This document shows, in pieces, positions 8,336 to 17,353 of a DNA stretch of 64,000 bases. Under the pieces are notes generated by a model, which searched no databases, was not told the DNA's origin, and saw nothing but the letters and a program-made list of their open reading frames with translations. The DNA is taken from the NCBI RefSeq assembly GCF_010747415.1, contig NZ_JAAGNZ010000001.1, positions 3,286,001-3,350,000 of the forward strand. Direction: 5' to 3'. This DNA is from Spirosoma agri. GTDB taxonomy: Bacteria > Bacteroidota > Bacteroidia > Cytophagales > Spirosomataceae. Position 1 is the first letter of the stretch; each line of letters starts with the position of its first letter. Both the position numbers and the translations under genes were made by a program.

Positions 8336-8797
8336 ATGGCAACATTTGATGCAACCTATGACCGGACCTTTGGCGCTAACGTTCTCATTGCTCCAACCAC
8401 TCAAGCCGGGTGCCGGCGAAAAGGTATTTACCTTACCTGGTTAACGCTTCAGGGTGGTTGGATGAGCTGGCTGTTTGAAGGCTCGATCCAGCGCGGACAG
8501 TCGGTCGATACCATTGGCATTGCCGAGCAAGGCGGGTTGAAGTTGCAGACGCAAAAATCAATGGCACCAACAATGGTGCTGCACACAGCCAACCTCACCG
8601 AAGCCGAAGCCGACCTGGTTGGTACCATCCGTGAAAGCGTAATGATCTTCCTGTTGCCCCACAGCGATAATGATTTGGTGCAGGGTATTCGGGTAACCAT
8701 ACCGACGGGTGATGCTCAACTGTGGGACGACCAGACATACACCAACAATTTCACCACGGCAATCACGCTGCCTTCCCGAAAGTCGCAACGCATATAA
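8336..8797 (+). CDS. Phage tail-associated protein
   Basis: 153 residues, beta-rich, beginning MATFDATYDRTFGANVLIAP. The profile (aromatic- and Gly-rich N-terminus, strand-forming C-terminus ending TNNFTTAITLPSRKSQ) suits a tail or baseplate component. It lies 20 bases after the Myb-like gene in the late operon. No family identified. Confidence 0.45.
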   Translation: MATFDATYDRTFGANVLIAPTTQAGCRRKGIYLTWLTLQGGWMSWLFEGSIQRGQSVDTIGIAEQGGLKLQTQKSMAPTMVLHTANLTEAEADLVGTIRESVMIFLLPHSDNDLVQGIRVTIPTGDAQLWDDQTYTNNFTTAITLPSRKSQRI

Positions 8798-8820
8798 GTT
8801 TAAAACCAATCTATAGTTTC

Positions 8821-9186
8821 ATGAAAAAGTTAATCATTGCTCTCTTCATTCTGGCTGCATCATTTAGCGCCCAGGCTCAAACAACTAACCCATCAAGACC
8901 AACCCGCGTAATATGGCAGGGCCAAAAAAACGCGATTTACATTGCCGATTCAACGACATCGGCCATTTACCCAATCTCAGAGCTTATGGGCATAGAAGCC
9001 AATCAGGATTTTATCACAATAAGCCTGCGAAAAAAAACAATAGTCTTAAAGCCGTCCCAATTTCGAAATCAAACTTGGGAGCCCTATAGTACCTCCAGTG
9101 GGACAATGGCATTGAATCTATTCTTGTCAAGAAACGACGTTTTAAACTATTACCTCACCACTGGATCATCAGCATGGCCTAACTAA
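8821..9186 (+). CDS. Small secreted protein (121 aa) encoded among tail genes
   Basis: Start at ATG 8821, which gives a clear Sec signal peptide (MKKLIIALFILAASFSAQAQ, cleavage after AQA). An upstream in-frame start at 8722 would bury the signal and overlap the previous gene. The mature part of about 100 residues is beta-rich (VIWQGQKNAIYIADSTTSAI) with no Cys and no lipobox. A secreted non-structural protein inside a tail operon is typical of prophage cargo that modifies the lysogen surface. Function unknown. Confidence 0.6.
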   Translation: MKKLIIALFILAASFSAQAQTTNPSRPTRVIWQGQKNAIYIADSTTSAIYPISELMGIEANQDFITISLRKKTIVLKPSQFRNQTWEPYSTSSGTMALNLFLSRNDVLNYYLTTGSSAWPN

Positions 9187-9203
9187 AGTTCACTGAATCG
9201 ATC

Positions 9204-9416
9204 ATGATAACAGTAAACATTCCCTATGAGATAGTGACTGGCATTTTGGGGCTTGTGATTGGCTACTCGGTCAGGTGGTTGTTTGCCAAGCCCAAACGTA
9301 TTGGTTTGCCTGAACCACCTTACATTCCACAAACACCGAAGGGGCTCGAAGGACAACAGGTATTATCTGCATCCGATCGACCAAGGATTAATACAAACCG
9401 GGCAGTACCAGGATAA
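9204..9416 (+). CDS. Single-pass membrane protein (70 aa)
   Basis: One hydrophobic segment (residues 8-27, VTGILGLVIGYSVRWLF) is followed by a basic, Pro-rich cytoplasmic-type tail (PEPPYIPQTPKG). It is packed between the secreted protein and the hub-like gene, five bases before the latter. Size and topology would fit a small holin- or spanin-like protein, but no lysis partner such as an endolysin is present, so this is only a possibility. Confidence 0.45.
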   Translation: MITVNIPYEIVTGILGLVIGYSVRWLFAKPKRIGLPEPPYIPQTPKGLEGQQVLSASDRPRINTNRAVPG

Positions 9417-9421
9417 ACATA

Positions 9422-11458
9422 ATGGAAGACGGGCTTTACTTTCTTGGACAATGGGTAGCTGAAATTGATGTAGTCATCAATAAACAGGTGAACGACTTAC
9501 AGACGCCGGTGAGCCTTCAGACTACGTATGCCAATTCATTTACGTTGCCCGACACTGGATCGATCAGGGCGCTATTACAAAACGCGGAACAAGTTGACTC
9601 AGGCGGGCGTGATCCGTATCGCCTGATTCCATTCAAGGTCATTGAAGAGGGCGAAGTCATTCATTCCGGGATGGCTTCGCTTCAAACATTTCAAGGTGGA
9701 TGGAAAGTGTTGTTGGCTGGTCCGGCCAGTGATCTAACGTCACAACTGGCGGACCTGAAATTAAGCGATCTTGATTTGAGTCGGTATGATCATCCGTGGA
9801 CACTCGAATCAGTATCCCGGTTTGCTGGTAAGACCGACGGTATCATTTACCCGCTGATCGACAATGGTTCCATGGACGGTGGGGTGTTTGCGCAGGACAC
9901 GATTTGTCCGGCTCCTTATTTAAGCACGTTGATTCGGCAAATGCTGAAACAGTGTGGCTACAAACCAAAGGGTGACTGGCTGACTGACCCCTTTATACGT
10001 CGGATCTTTTTGCCCTTCGTTAATGAACGGCCAACTAATCATGATGACGAGTGGGTACGTGATCGATATGCACGCGTAGCGGTTCCGGACAATCCGGATC
10101 CGATTGTTCTCAAGAACGGCCACCCGATCGACCTGCTTTTACCATTCTCTGTCGACGACAAACCACTCGATGGTTTTGAGGATGGCAAGCTTGATCGGTA
10201 CAAAGCTGACCGGGCTGCCTATGTATGCATCGAAGCCATGCGGGTGAAAGTTATGTCCAGCGTAACCTTTGCCAGTCTCATTCGGTATGGTGCTCCCGAG
10301 ATCCGATTGATCGTCGAGCGAAACGGAAACAACGTTGGTGAAGCCTATTGGTCTGAAGCCGGCTACCTTGATCACCTGGACTATCCAGATGTACTCACGC
10401 TGGACACGTCGGTTGACTGCCGGGCCGGTGATGAGTTATGTATTCGCCTGCAGGGCAACTCAAAGACTGATATCTCAAGTTATGGCGTTTATTTTAGTAG
10501 GACGCTCCCCGAGATGTGGGCGTCTTTCGAACCTGATCCGGCAATTCATCAAGGCGATACCTGGGTAATTGGGCCTAATCTGCCGGACATGACTTGTGGT
10601 GATCTGTTTCGATCACTGGCGTTGATGTGCTCAGCTACTTATGACATTGATGAGGTAGCCAAAACCGTCGAGTTAAAAACGCTGAACAGCGTTTTCGCTA
10701 ATGAAATCAATGCAACTGACCTAAGTAGCTGTATTGAAGAGAGTAACGAACCCGAAGTTTCAGTGGTACTTCAACCTTATGGCCAACGAAACCTGCTGAA
10801 GTGGCGAGCACTTGAAGAAAAGATTTATGCCGGGTATGGTGATGGTGTTATCGGTTGCGATGCGAAAAACATACCACTCGAAACGACTCTTTTCGAGATG
10901 CCCTTCTCGGCGGTAGTCCCTTCGACAAATAATGTACCTGGCTTCGGCTCACCACCCTTCATTGAAACCCGATCCGTGACCGGCTCCGGCTCGAACTTAC
11001 AGGTGTCATCCAAATCAACAGCACCTCGATTGCTGCTGGCCGAACCATCAAAGCCAATAAACGCAACAGTTAACGAGGTAACGCCCGATTTAATTACAGT
11101 AAAGACGGTGATTCAGTTAACGCCCTGTTGGTGGCATGCTCGTCAGCAGCCTATCAAACTTAGCGAGAATAATTTTTCACTGGCTTTTGATCGTCCGGCC
11201 GGCCTGACGAGTTTGGAGAAAACCATCATCCAGCAATATTTTGGCGGTCTTCGACGAATCCTTCTTCGACCGAGACAACTGACGGTACCGGCCTACCTCA
11301 AACCCTGGCAATTTGCGTCGCTCGACATGTATGCCCCGGTTCGACTCAGGGCTGTACGTGCTGGATCCATCGATTTAAATGATGGGTATTACTACCTCAA
11401 CAAGGTATCAAATTATCAACCAGGGATTCCCTGTTCACTCATTTTGATTGCGTATTAG
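9422..11458 (+). CDS. Large tail hub / baseplate-like protein
   Basis: 678 residues without signal peptide. The N-terminus (VAEIDVVINKQVNDLQTPVS) and the central beta-rich part (DMTCGDLFRSLALMCSATYD at about 390) resemble the large hub or tail-tip proteins of Bacteroidota siphophage-like prophages, which load onto the tape measure tip. Eight Cys residues are scattered. Position after the fiber cluster and ahead of the tape measure fits a tail-tip role. A weak copy of the operator-like motif (TACCTCAA-CAA-GGTA, 11393-11407) lies near its 3' end. Family assignment is by overall character only. Confidence 0.55.
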   Translation: MEDGLYFLGQWVAEIDVVINKQVNDLQTPVSLQTTYANSFTLPDTGSIRALLQNAEQVDSGGRDPYRLIPFKVIEEGEVIHSGMASLQTFQGGWKVLLAGPASDLTSQLADLKLSDLDLSRYDHPWTLESVSRFAGKTDGIIYPLIDNGSMDGGVFAQDTICPAPYLSTLIRQMLKQCGYKPKGDWLTDPFIRRIFLPFVNERPTNHDDEWVRDRYARVAVPDNPDPIVLKNGHPIDLLLPFSVDDKPLDGFEDGKLDRYKADRAAYVCIEAMRVKVMSSVTFASLIRYGAPEIRLIVERNGNNVGEAYWSEAGYLDHLDYPDVLTLDTSVDCRAGDELCIRLQGNSKTDISSYGVYFSRTLPEMWASFEPDPAIHQGDTWVIGPNLPDMTCGDLFRSLALMCSATYDIDEVAKTVELKTLNSVFANEINATDLSSCIEESNEPEVSVVLQPYGQRNLLKWRALEEKIYAGYGDGVIGCDAKNIPLETTLFEMPFSAVVPSTNNVPGFGSPPFIETRSVTGSGSNLQVSSKSTAPRLLLAEPSKPINATVNEVTPDLITVKTVIQLTPCWWHARQQPIKLSENNFSLAFDRPAGLTSLEKTIIQQYFGGLRRILLRPRQLTVPAYLKPWQFASLDMYAPVRLRAVRAGSIDLNDGYYYLNKVSNYQPGIPCSLILIAY

Positions 11459-11497
11459 AAGAATAAGTTTGCTGTAAATATTTGAAAACATAATGCC

Positions 11498-11695
11498 TTA
11501 TTGAAGCCAAGACTTAACTAACTGATTTTTAGCCTCCTCAATAGTATAAAGGAGAGTTTCGTAGTCAGTAACCTTGTTATACATCTCGATCTCCCCACGA
11601 AAGGATATGACGCGATGAGGATGTAAAGAACCTTCGTTAGACAAGATCACTAATACTCTATCGGTATCGTTAATTTTGTGTTCTAACTCTATCAT
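11498..11695 (-). CDS. Small partner protein of the minus-strand pair (65 aa)
   Basis: 65 residues, acidic and helical at the C-terminus (DYETLLYTIEEAKNQLVKSW), beginning MIELEHKINDTDRVLVILSN. It starts 12 bases after the stop of the 181-aa gene and is on the same strand, opposite to the surrounding late genes, so the two form a bicistronic cargo unit. The small-plus-medium layout recalls toxin-antitoxin or immunity pairs, but there is no recognised domain to support that. Confidence 0.55.
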   Translation of the reverse strand: MIELEHKINDTDRVLVILSNEGSLHPHRVISFRGEIEMYNKVTDYETLLYTIEEAKNQLVKSWLQ

Positions 11696-11707
11696 AGCTT
11701 TTCTTCA

Positions 11708-12253
11708 TTATACTTTTTCAAGGACTGTTTTATCTATGACTGCCCTAACCTCATCGGCATAAGGATTGTCAGACCGAAAAATGCATCCGCAATAGTTATT
11801 ATCGTAGAGCCTAAAACCTATGTTCTCGGCTGGCATAACGCCAGTTTCTTGCCATTCGTTAAAACGAACTCCAAATATTTCGTTTCGTTTCTTCGCATAT
11901 CGGTCATCTCTATCGTCCGGTCCAGGTCTCCATACGCTTTCATTACTGCAGACGTACAGTAAAACGCGATTAGGGTTATGGGTCATATACAGATAAAGAA
12001 CTTCAAAAATGGTGGGCCACACTTCGGGGTCATCAGGCAAAGATTTTCCCATCGGGTATGTTCCTTTCTTTGGACCGAAACCAAGCATCTTAGTTTCATT
12101 AACAAAAGAAGCGGATGGTACGTAGCCATCCGCTTCAGTGAAGTAAACCAAATACGTTATACCGTGAGCTGTAGTAAACGTAAAATCGTTACCGCCCGGC
12201 TTTTCGATTATTGAATAGTCCTGATGACTTGATTCTGACTCCACTAGATTCAT
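11708..12253 (-). CDS. DUF6169-like hypothetical protein (181 aa)
   Basis: 181 residues. The segment NDFTFTTAHGITYLVYFTEA at about 21-40, followed by an aromatic/Tyr-rich core (YLYMTHNPNRVLLYVCSNE) and a C-terminal cysteine pair (NNYCGCIFRSDN), resembles the Bacteroidota DUF6169 family as I recall it. That family has no assigned function. It leads the minus-strand pair inside the phage late region, so it is likely lysogen-expressed cargo. The N-terminal 12 residues are poorly conserved in character, and a later start is possible. Confidence 0.5.
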   Translation of the reverse strand: MNLVESESSHQDYSIIEKPGGNDFTFTTAHGITYLVYFTEADGYVPSASFVNETKMLGFGPKKGTYPMGKSLPDDPEVWPTIFEVLYLYMTHNPNRVLLYVCSNESVWRPGPDDRDDRYAKKRNEIFGVRFNEWQETGVMPAENIGFRLYDNNYCGCIFRSDNPYADEVRAVIDKTVLEKV

Positions 12254-12351
12254 TCGCTTTAAACGAATTTAATTTTTCTTCTCTGATGGTAGCCGCATCT
12301 TCTACCATTTTTCGAACGTTGATTACCCCGGAGGCCGCATACCTATCACTC

Positions 12352-12537
12352 TTAGGCGTTGGGCTTGCCAAACTTGACTTCACGGCAGGTATACACAAAA
12401 CCTTTGTTACCTGATGTACTGATTGTTGAGGCCGGGAAAAACTCCAGCTTCCCGCGCTCATTTTTGCTTTGTTCATAACTCAGTCCGTTAGAGATATGAT
12501 AGAATAATATGGCAACCTGAAAATTGGAATAATGCAA
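12352..12537 (-). CDS. Possible small protein (61 aa)
   Basis: The last 45 residues (NGLSYEQSKNERGKLEFFP... GFVYTCREVKFGKPNA) have protein-like character and stop cleanly at a TAA. A competing frame on the same strand (12189-12476) overlaps it. It may be a third member of the minus-strand cargo unit or a decayed gene; evidence is thin. Confidence 0.3.
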   Translation of the reverse strand: MHYSNFQVAILFYHISNGLSYEQSKNERGKLEFFPASTISTSGNKGFVYTCREVKFGKPNA

Positions 12538-12670
12538 TTATTTCGATACTAGTAATGATTCTTCAAAGTACCAGCTTCGAATCAACAACATTACTGCAAC
12601 AAAACAACAACCTCTCTACAACAAGTTGACAACACAATTATAACACAATCATCGTTCGTAATTGTTCTTA

Positions 12671-12740
12671 ATGTCTTTTTATTTCTTTTTGTTTCTTTTT
12701 ATTTCTCTTCATTTCTTTTTGTTTCTTTTCATTTCTTGCT
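12671..12740. repeat. 10-bp tandem pyrimidine repeat, phased A-tracts
   Basis: Seven consecutive 10-base units of consensus RTTTCTTTTT (for example ATTTCTTTTT, GTTTCTTTTT), with mismatches mainly in units 1, 4 and 7. The opposite strand therefore has A5 tracts every 10 bases, in phase with the helical repeat, which is the classical arrangement for intrinsically curved DNA. Confidence 0.75.
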
Positions 12741-12961
12741 AAAACATCATCTTTCGTTTCTTCTTTATTAGTTTCTGTCTTTTAATAATCATTTTCGTTA
12801 CCAGCAAACACCTTCTTGTTTATCATCAACTTCTTCAATAGATCATCCTCAAGTCTATCAGTATTACTTCAAGTTGTAACAACATCTTCGAGCAAATTTC
12901 CAAAATCTCAAATAAGTACAATTGCAGCGGGGCTATTTAGATGAGTAAATGTTTTTCTTAC

Positions 12962-13095
12962 TGTAACGAGTTACATAGAAAATAAAGACAATGGTCTTGC
13001 AGCATTTATAAAAGCCGCGACATGAAAAAACCGTAGTTACACAAACTTGAAGCTACATACATTATAGCCACATAATCCTTAAGAGTTACATAGAA
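12962..13095. repeat. Palindrome and 13-bp direct repeat
   Basis: TGTAACGAGTTACA (12962-12975) is a 6-2-6 palindrome. Its right half is part of GAGTTACATAGAA (12968-12980), which recurs exactly at 13083-13095, 115 bases downstream. Candidate binding sites for a regulator of the tape measure operon. Confidence 0.5.
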
Positions 13096-13103
13096 GCCAG
13101 ATT

Positions 13104-13125
13104 TCCGCGTACCTCAACTAAGTAC
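13104..13125. promoter_or_regulatory. Palindromic operator-like site, copy 2
   Basis: TCCGCGTACCTCAA (13104-13117), then CTA and AGTAC (13121-13125). The left 14 bases are identical to copies at 2774 and 17692; the right arm has one mismatch. It lies 74 bases before the tape measure ATG. Confidence 0.6.
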
Positions 13126-13177
13126 ACATTCATAGTTATTGTCGTATGTGGTTAGCTTTCCGGCAAAGCAAACCACA

Positions 13178-16100
13178 ATGGCAGAAGAGAAGGAGGATGA
13201 AATTATTCTTGAGGTCAAGGTTGACGAAGAGGCCGTTGAGAAGAAAATTATTGATTTGCGGAAGCAGGTCGTTGGTTTAAAAGCCGACAAGGAAAAACTA
13301 CGGGCCGAAAATAAAGCGGGTACCATCACGCTTGATGCGTATGCCACGGGTATGACCAAGACAAACTTGGCCATCAATGCGGCTAATAAGTCGATCCGTG
13401 AGAATGAGCGCACGATTGAACGCGCTACCATCCAGCAACAGGCCGCATCGGGCTCACTGGTCCAGCTCAGAGCGCAGCTTTCATTATTAACCGCTGACTT
13501 CGATAATCTATCTGAAGCTGAACGGAACAATGAAGAGATTGGCGGGGTACTCAAAGACCGAATAAATGATATCACTGACGTTCTGAAAGAGCAGGAAGTT
13601 CAGACGGGTCGTACCTACCGGCTGGTGGGTGATTACGCGGGCGCCATCGAAGGGGCTATCACTGGTAACAACACATGGACGGGGCGTCTCAGGGATACGG
13701 CAGCCAGTTTAAAACAGGGTAAAGAGAATCTTACTCAGTACATTCAGGGATTAAAGGGATCGACCGAGGGCATGAACGGCGCTCAAAAGGCTTCTGTCGG
13801 TTTAGGTCTGGGTTTGAAGGCGATTGGTATTGGGCTACTTCTTCAGGCCATTGCGGGTCTAATTGCCTTCCTGAGCAAGATGGATGCCGGCATGGATAAG
13901 GTCGAGCAAGCTACGGCCGCCCTATCGGCTGGTTTTGAGAATTTGATCCAGACCATCGCGCCCATCGGTGAAGCGATTGTTGATGCCTTCACTCATCCGC
14001 TTGATAGTATCGTCAATTTTGGCAAAGCGTTACTTCATCCGATCGATTCAATTAATTCTCTGATTGATGGATCAAAGAACCTGGCCGATGAGATAACAAC
14101 CAACGTTGGAAAGGCGGCCGCAGCCGCGGTTGACTACACCAAGGCCATGCAGGATCTGGGTGATGAGCAGGACGGCTTAATTGCTCAACAGGCAAGGGTC
14201 AATGCTCAGGTGGCCAAGGCGCTTCTGTCGACGAAAGATCGATCTAAAACCGAACGAGAACGCATTAAACTTTTGGATGAAGCTGGTAAAGCTGAACTTG
14301 ATCTGGCCAATACCACCGTATCAATACGTCAACGGGAACTAGATGCCCTGGTTAAATTTCAGAAGTCAAAAAAAGAACTTCAGGATGCAGATCGGGTAGA
14401 TCTGCAAAAAGCGCAGGCGGCCGTTATCAACGCGCAAGCCGAAACGGACCAGACCGCGCAGCAGATTCAGAACCGTCGGTCGGCCCTTCGTGAACAGGAA
14501 GCAGCCGAGGTGAAAGCCGCAGCTGATCGGGCTGAAGCGGCCGCTAAAAAACGGGCCGAAAACTTACTGGCTATCGAAGAGCGTAAGTTACTCACGGCCA
14601 AACAGCAGGGTAAAGAGACACTAGCATTTGAAGAGTCGGTCATTCGGGCCCAATTAAAACTTGATCTGGTCGGTCTTGGTAAAAATTCAGAGCAGCGTAA
14701 ACTTCTGGTCAAGAAAGCCGAGGTTGACATTGCGGCAGTCAAACTAAAAAGCGCGCAAGACACTGCCGATCGTGTCAATGAGATTGAACAATCCAGGATT
14801 AGCGCTCAATTATTACTAGCACAAAAGGGTAGCCAGAAAGAATTAGAGCTTCAGAAAAAAGCGTTAACCGATCAGCTCGATTTTGATAAGGCCCGGGCGG
14901 TCGATACGATCAAAAATGAGCAGCAGCTAACGGCCAGGCTTCGTCTGCTCGATGCCAAGTACAATTCGGACACCGAGCAGCTTGACGAAAACTTTAAACG
15001 GGCCCAGATTGATCGAGCGAATGAGTTGGCCGGTAAACGGCTTGAGACCGAAATCAATCTCAGTAAAGAAACCTTCCTGGTTCAACTCGATAATCAGCGT
15101 AAGCAGATTGATCAGGAGGAAAAACATGGACTGGCGTTACTCAAACTTGACGAAGACCTGGCGCGTGAACGAGGTCAGCTTGATGAGCAGCTTCAATCTG
15201 ACTTACTGGTTCGGCAAAGTGCGATCCAATCAAAGGCCATTGCCGCTCGTCGACAACTGGCTCAACAGGAAGCTGAGCGGGATCGTCAGGATGCGATTGC
15301 CCTGGCTGAAGCTAAAGTCATTGCGGCCAATGACGGATCCTTCAAAGAGTTAAAAGCTCGTAAAGAATTACTTCGTAAACAGCGTGACAATGAGATAGTC
15401 GCGGCCAAAGAGAATACCGCTGAAATCGCCAGGATTAAGGCCTCATTCCGTGATCAGGAGGAAAAGCTCGACACTGATTTCAACACCAAACTGGCTGAGC
15501 AGATCCTGTCGACGGCTAGTCTGGTATCGAGCGGCCTGTCAACGCTGTATGAGTACCAGGCTAAGGCCGCGACGAACGTTCTCGATAAGCAACAGGCCGA
15601 CGCCCTGCGCTCAGCCGGTACCAATGCGGATCTGCGCAGCCGCATCGATGAACAATATCAGAAAAAGCGGGAAGCCTTAGAAAAGGAAGCAGCTCGCAAA
15701 CGGAAGCGAATTGCCTCGATCGAGAATGTTATTCAGACCGCGAGTGCCGGCACGGCTGCCCTGAAGTTGTTTGCTGAAAACCCAGTACTGGGAGCGATTA
15801 CCGAATTGTTGATTCTGGCGAAAGCCGCAGCGAATCAGAAACTGATCGATCAGCAGGCCTTCGCCTATGGGGGTACCTATCTCAGCGACGGTAAAGGGGC
15901 AGTGATCAAGGGACCAGGTACGGCTCAATCCGATAGTATCAACTCCCGGCTCAGTAATGGCGAATCGGTTCTAACGGCCGACGCAACGGCCATGTTTTAC
16001 GACGAGCTGTCAGCCATGAATGTGCTCGGTGGCGGCCGACCCTTTCCCCAAGCTGGCGATGTGCAGATACCACAAATGGGCTTTGCCTTCGGTGGTGTGC

Positions 16101-16231
16101 CCAAGTCTAATGATAACAGTTTGCTAGAAGTAGTTGACGCCATTGCCAAGTTGAATATACTCGTCAACGTTACTGACATTAATCGAGTTAACGATGACCT
16201 GACAATGGCCAAAGCTATAGGTGATTATTAA
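13178..16231 (+). CDS. Phage tail tape measure protein
   Basis: 1017 residues from ATG 13178 (MAEEKEDEIILEVKVDEEAV); a TTG 39 bases earlier is less likely. It is dominated by long charged coiled coils rich in Lys, Glu, Ala, Gln and Leu (about 15-110 and 330-780). One hydrophobic stretch (GLGLGLKAIGIGLLLQAIAG, about 217-240) is the membrane-like segment usual in tape measures. The C-terminus is Gly-rich with KGPGTAQSDSINSRLSNGES, a motif found near the end of many tape measures in Bacteroidota phages. It sets tail length and is ejected into the host envelope. About 1000 residues implies a flexible tail of roughly 150 nm by the usual 1.5 Å per residue rule. An adjacent control region (12538-13177) may drive it. 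Confidence 0.85.
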   Translation: MAEEKEDEIILEVKVDEEAVEKKIIDLRKQVVGLKADKEKLRAENKAGTITLDAYATGMTKTNLAINAANKSIRENERTIERATIQQQAASGSLVQLRAQLSLLTADFDNLSEAERNNEEIGGVLKDRINDITDVLKEQEVQTGRTYRLVGDYAGAIEGAITGNNTWTGRLRDTAASLKQGKENLTQYIQGLKGSTEGMNGAQKASVGLGLGLKAIGIGLLLQAIAGLIAFLSKMDAGMDKVEQATAALSAGFENLIQTIAPIGEAIVDAFTHPLDSIVNFGKALLHPIDSINSLIDGSKNLADEITTNVGKAAAAAVDYTKAMQDLGDEQDGLIAQQARVNAQVAKALLSTKDRSKTERERIKLLDEAGKAELDLANTTVSIRQRELDALVKFQKSKKELQDADRVDLQKAQAAVINAQAETDQTAQQIQNRRSALREQEAAEVKAAADRAEAAAKKRAENLLAIEERKLLTAKQQGKETLAFEESVIRAQLKLDLVGLGKNSEQRKLLVKKAEVDIAAVKLKSAQDTADRVNEIEQSRISAQLLLAQKGSQKELELQKKALTDQLDFDKARAVDTIKNEQQLTARLRLLDAKYNSDTEQLDENFKRAQIDRANELAGKRLETEINLSKETFLVQLDNQRKQIDQEEKHGLALLKLDEDLARERGQLDEQLQSDLLVRQSAIQSKAIAARRQLAQQEAERDRQDAIALAEAKVIAANDGSFKELKARKELLRKQRDNEIVAAKENTAEIARIKASFRDQEEKLDTDFNTKLAEQILSTASLVSSGLSTLYEYQAKAATNVLDKQQADALRSAGTNADLRSRIDEQYQKKREALEKEAARKRKRIASIENVIQTASAGTAALKLFAENPVLGAITELLILAKAAANQKLIDQQAFAYGGTYLSDGKGAVIKGPGTAQSDSINSRLSNGESVLTADATAMFYDELSAMNVLGGGRPFPQAGDVQIPQMGFAFGGVPKSNDNSLLEVVDAIAKLNILVNVTDINRVNDDLTMAKAIGDY

Positions 16232-16465
16232 ATACACATACACTTATTCATTTAAGATTTAGTAGCTGTTGTTCCAATGGGCAGTTAGTATAAATATTCT
16301 ATTCTTGTGTAAGCGGTAATTTCTAAACTTATCGTACTTATTTCTGCTTTGTCAAGCACTTTACTCGGTTCGTTTTCCATTTATCCATTATTCATTGCTT
16401 ACTAGATTAACGATATATTACTTTGGCAGTAATTGTAAGGCTAGTCAGCCACCAACTCGCTTAAG

Positions 16466-17239
16466 ATGCTACAGCCAGACTCTTTAAATGACCTGCTCAG
16501 CAGGGAGAAGAACCTCCAATTTTGGAATAACTTGAATGCTATTTTCAACGTCATTGTGCTGGTTCTTACATTGGCGTCAGGTGCCGCAGGCTTTTACATC
16601 AATCGCCTGTTGAGTAAAGTGAGCGATCAGCGATCAGGACTTGAAAAGCAGCTATCTGAACAGAAAATAGCCTTCTTAAACAGTAAAGCTCAAGAGTCAG
16701 AGGTTAAGATTCAACAATACGTATATGAATCGCAACAAGGCCAAAAGCAACTGACTGACAAACAGATAGAGTTAGCACATGCCCAGGAGAAGCAGGCACA
16801 GGCAGAAACGGCTCGTCTCAAACTAGTAGAAGAGATTAAGGCAAAACAGGCTCCACGAATTTTAACTGAAGTTCAAAAGTCTACACTGCATGACATACTA
16901 ACAAAAGCGCCAAAGGATAGATTCTTAGTGCGATATGAGGTCTCTGCAAACGAAGAAACTATTAACTATGCGAATCAAATAATTGAAGTAATGACAACGG
17001 CTGGCTGTAATGTAATAAATGAAGGTCCTGTCATTACCCTTATGTCTTACAAAAGTGGAGTAACAATTATGATAAGAAACAGAAGATATGAACCCAAGCA
17101 TCTTGCTGTAATCTTATTCGCTTTTGATAAAGCTGGCATTATATATCAGTTGCAAGATTTTGAAAATGGGAAGACCAGTCAGCCTTTAAATCCTGCGAAT
17201 GAAAATGTATGGATTTACGTAAACTCAAAACCTCAATAG
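16466..17239 (+). CDS. Membrane-anchored coiled-coil protein (257 aa)
   Basis: An N-terminal cytoplasmic tail of about 25 residues, one membrane helix (IFNVIVLVLTLASGAAGFYI, 27-46), a coiled coil rich in Gln/Glu/Lys (about 55-130), then a globular alpha-beta domain starting ILTEVQKSTLHDIL. This TM-coil-domain layout is common in Bacteroidota accessory proteins of unknown function. It is separated from the tape measure by 235 bases and ends in a very long hairpin shared with the convergent gene, so it has its own transcription unit. In a prophage it could be a membrane-located exclusion factor; no direct evidence. Confidence 0.6.
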   Translation: MLQPDSLNDLLSREKNLQFWNNLNAIFNVIVLVLTLASGAAGFYINRLLSKVSDQRSGLEKQLSEQKIAFLNSKAQESEVKIQQYVYESQQGQKQLTDKQIELAHAQEKQAQAETARLKLVEEIKAKQAPRILTEVQKSTLHDILTKAPKDRFLVRYEVSANEETINYANQIIEVMTTAGCNVINEGPVITLMSYKSGVTIMIRNRRYEPKHLAVILFAFDKAGIIYQLQDFENGKTSQPLNPANENVWIYVNSKPQ

Positions 17240-17280
17240 TATTCTATTTTGACAATAAAACAGAATACTATTGAGGTTTT
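17227..17280. terminator. Bidirectional terminator with 24-bp stem
   Basis: Positions 17227-17250 and 17257-17280 form a 24-bp inverted repeat with a single mismatch and a 6-base loop. The arms start and end with A4/T4, so each strand has a T run after the stem. It overlaps the last codons of the upstream gene and separates it from the convergent regulator gene. Confidence 0.85.
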
Positions 17281-17353
17281 GAAGCTTCTACTTCCGGCAA
17301 AGAATCAAGTTATATTGCCTGACTGTCAAAGCTAACGATGGTCCAAATGGTCA

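Larger units (their letters stand above)
12538..13177. other. Non-coding control region before the tape measure gene
   Basis: About 640 AT-rich bases without a supported ORF. It holds a 10-bp tandem array (12671-12740), further pyrimidine-rich sequence, a TGTAAC-GA-GTTACA palindrome (12962-12975), a 13-bp direct repeat GAGTTACATAGAA (12968-12980 and 13083-13095), and operator-like site copy 2 (13104-13125). The density of symmetric motifs suggests a control or packaging region rather than empty spacer. Confidence 0.55.

Noticed and set aside
12189..12476. 95-codon minus-strand ORF overlapping two other frames
   Set aside because: It overlaps the DUF6169-like start and the 61-aa frame, and has Ser/Lys-rich shadow-like composition; only the 61-aa frame was kept, at low confidence.
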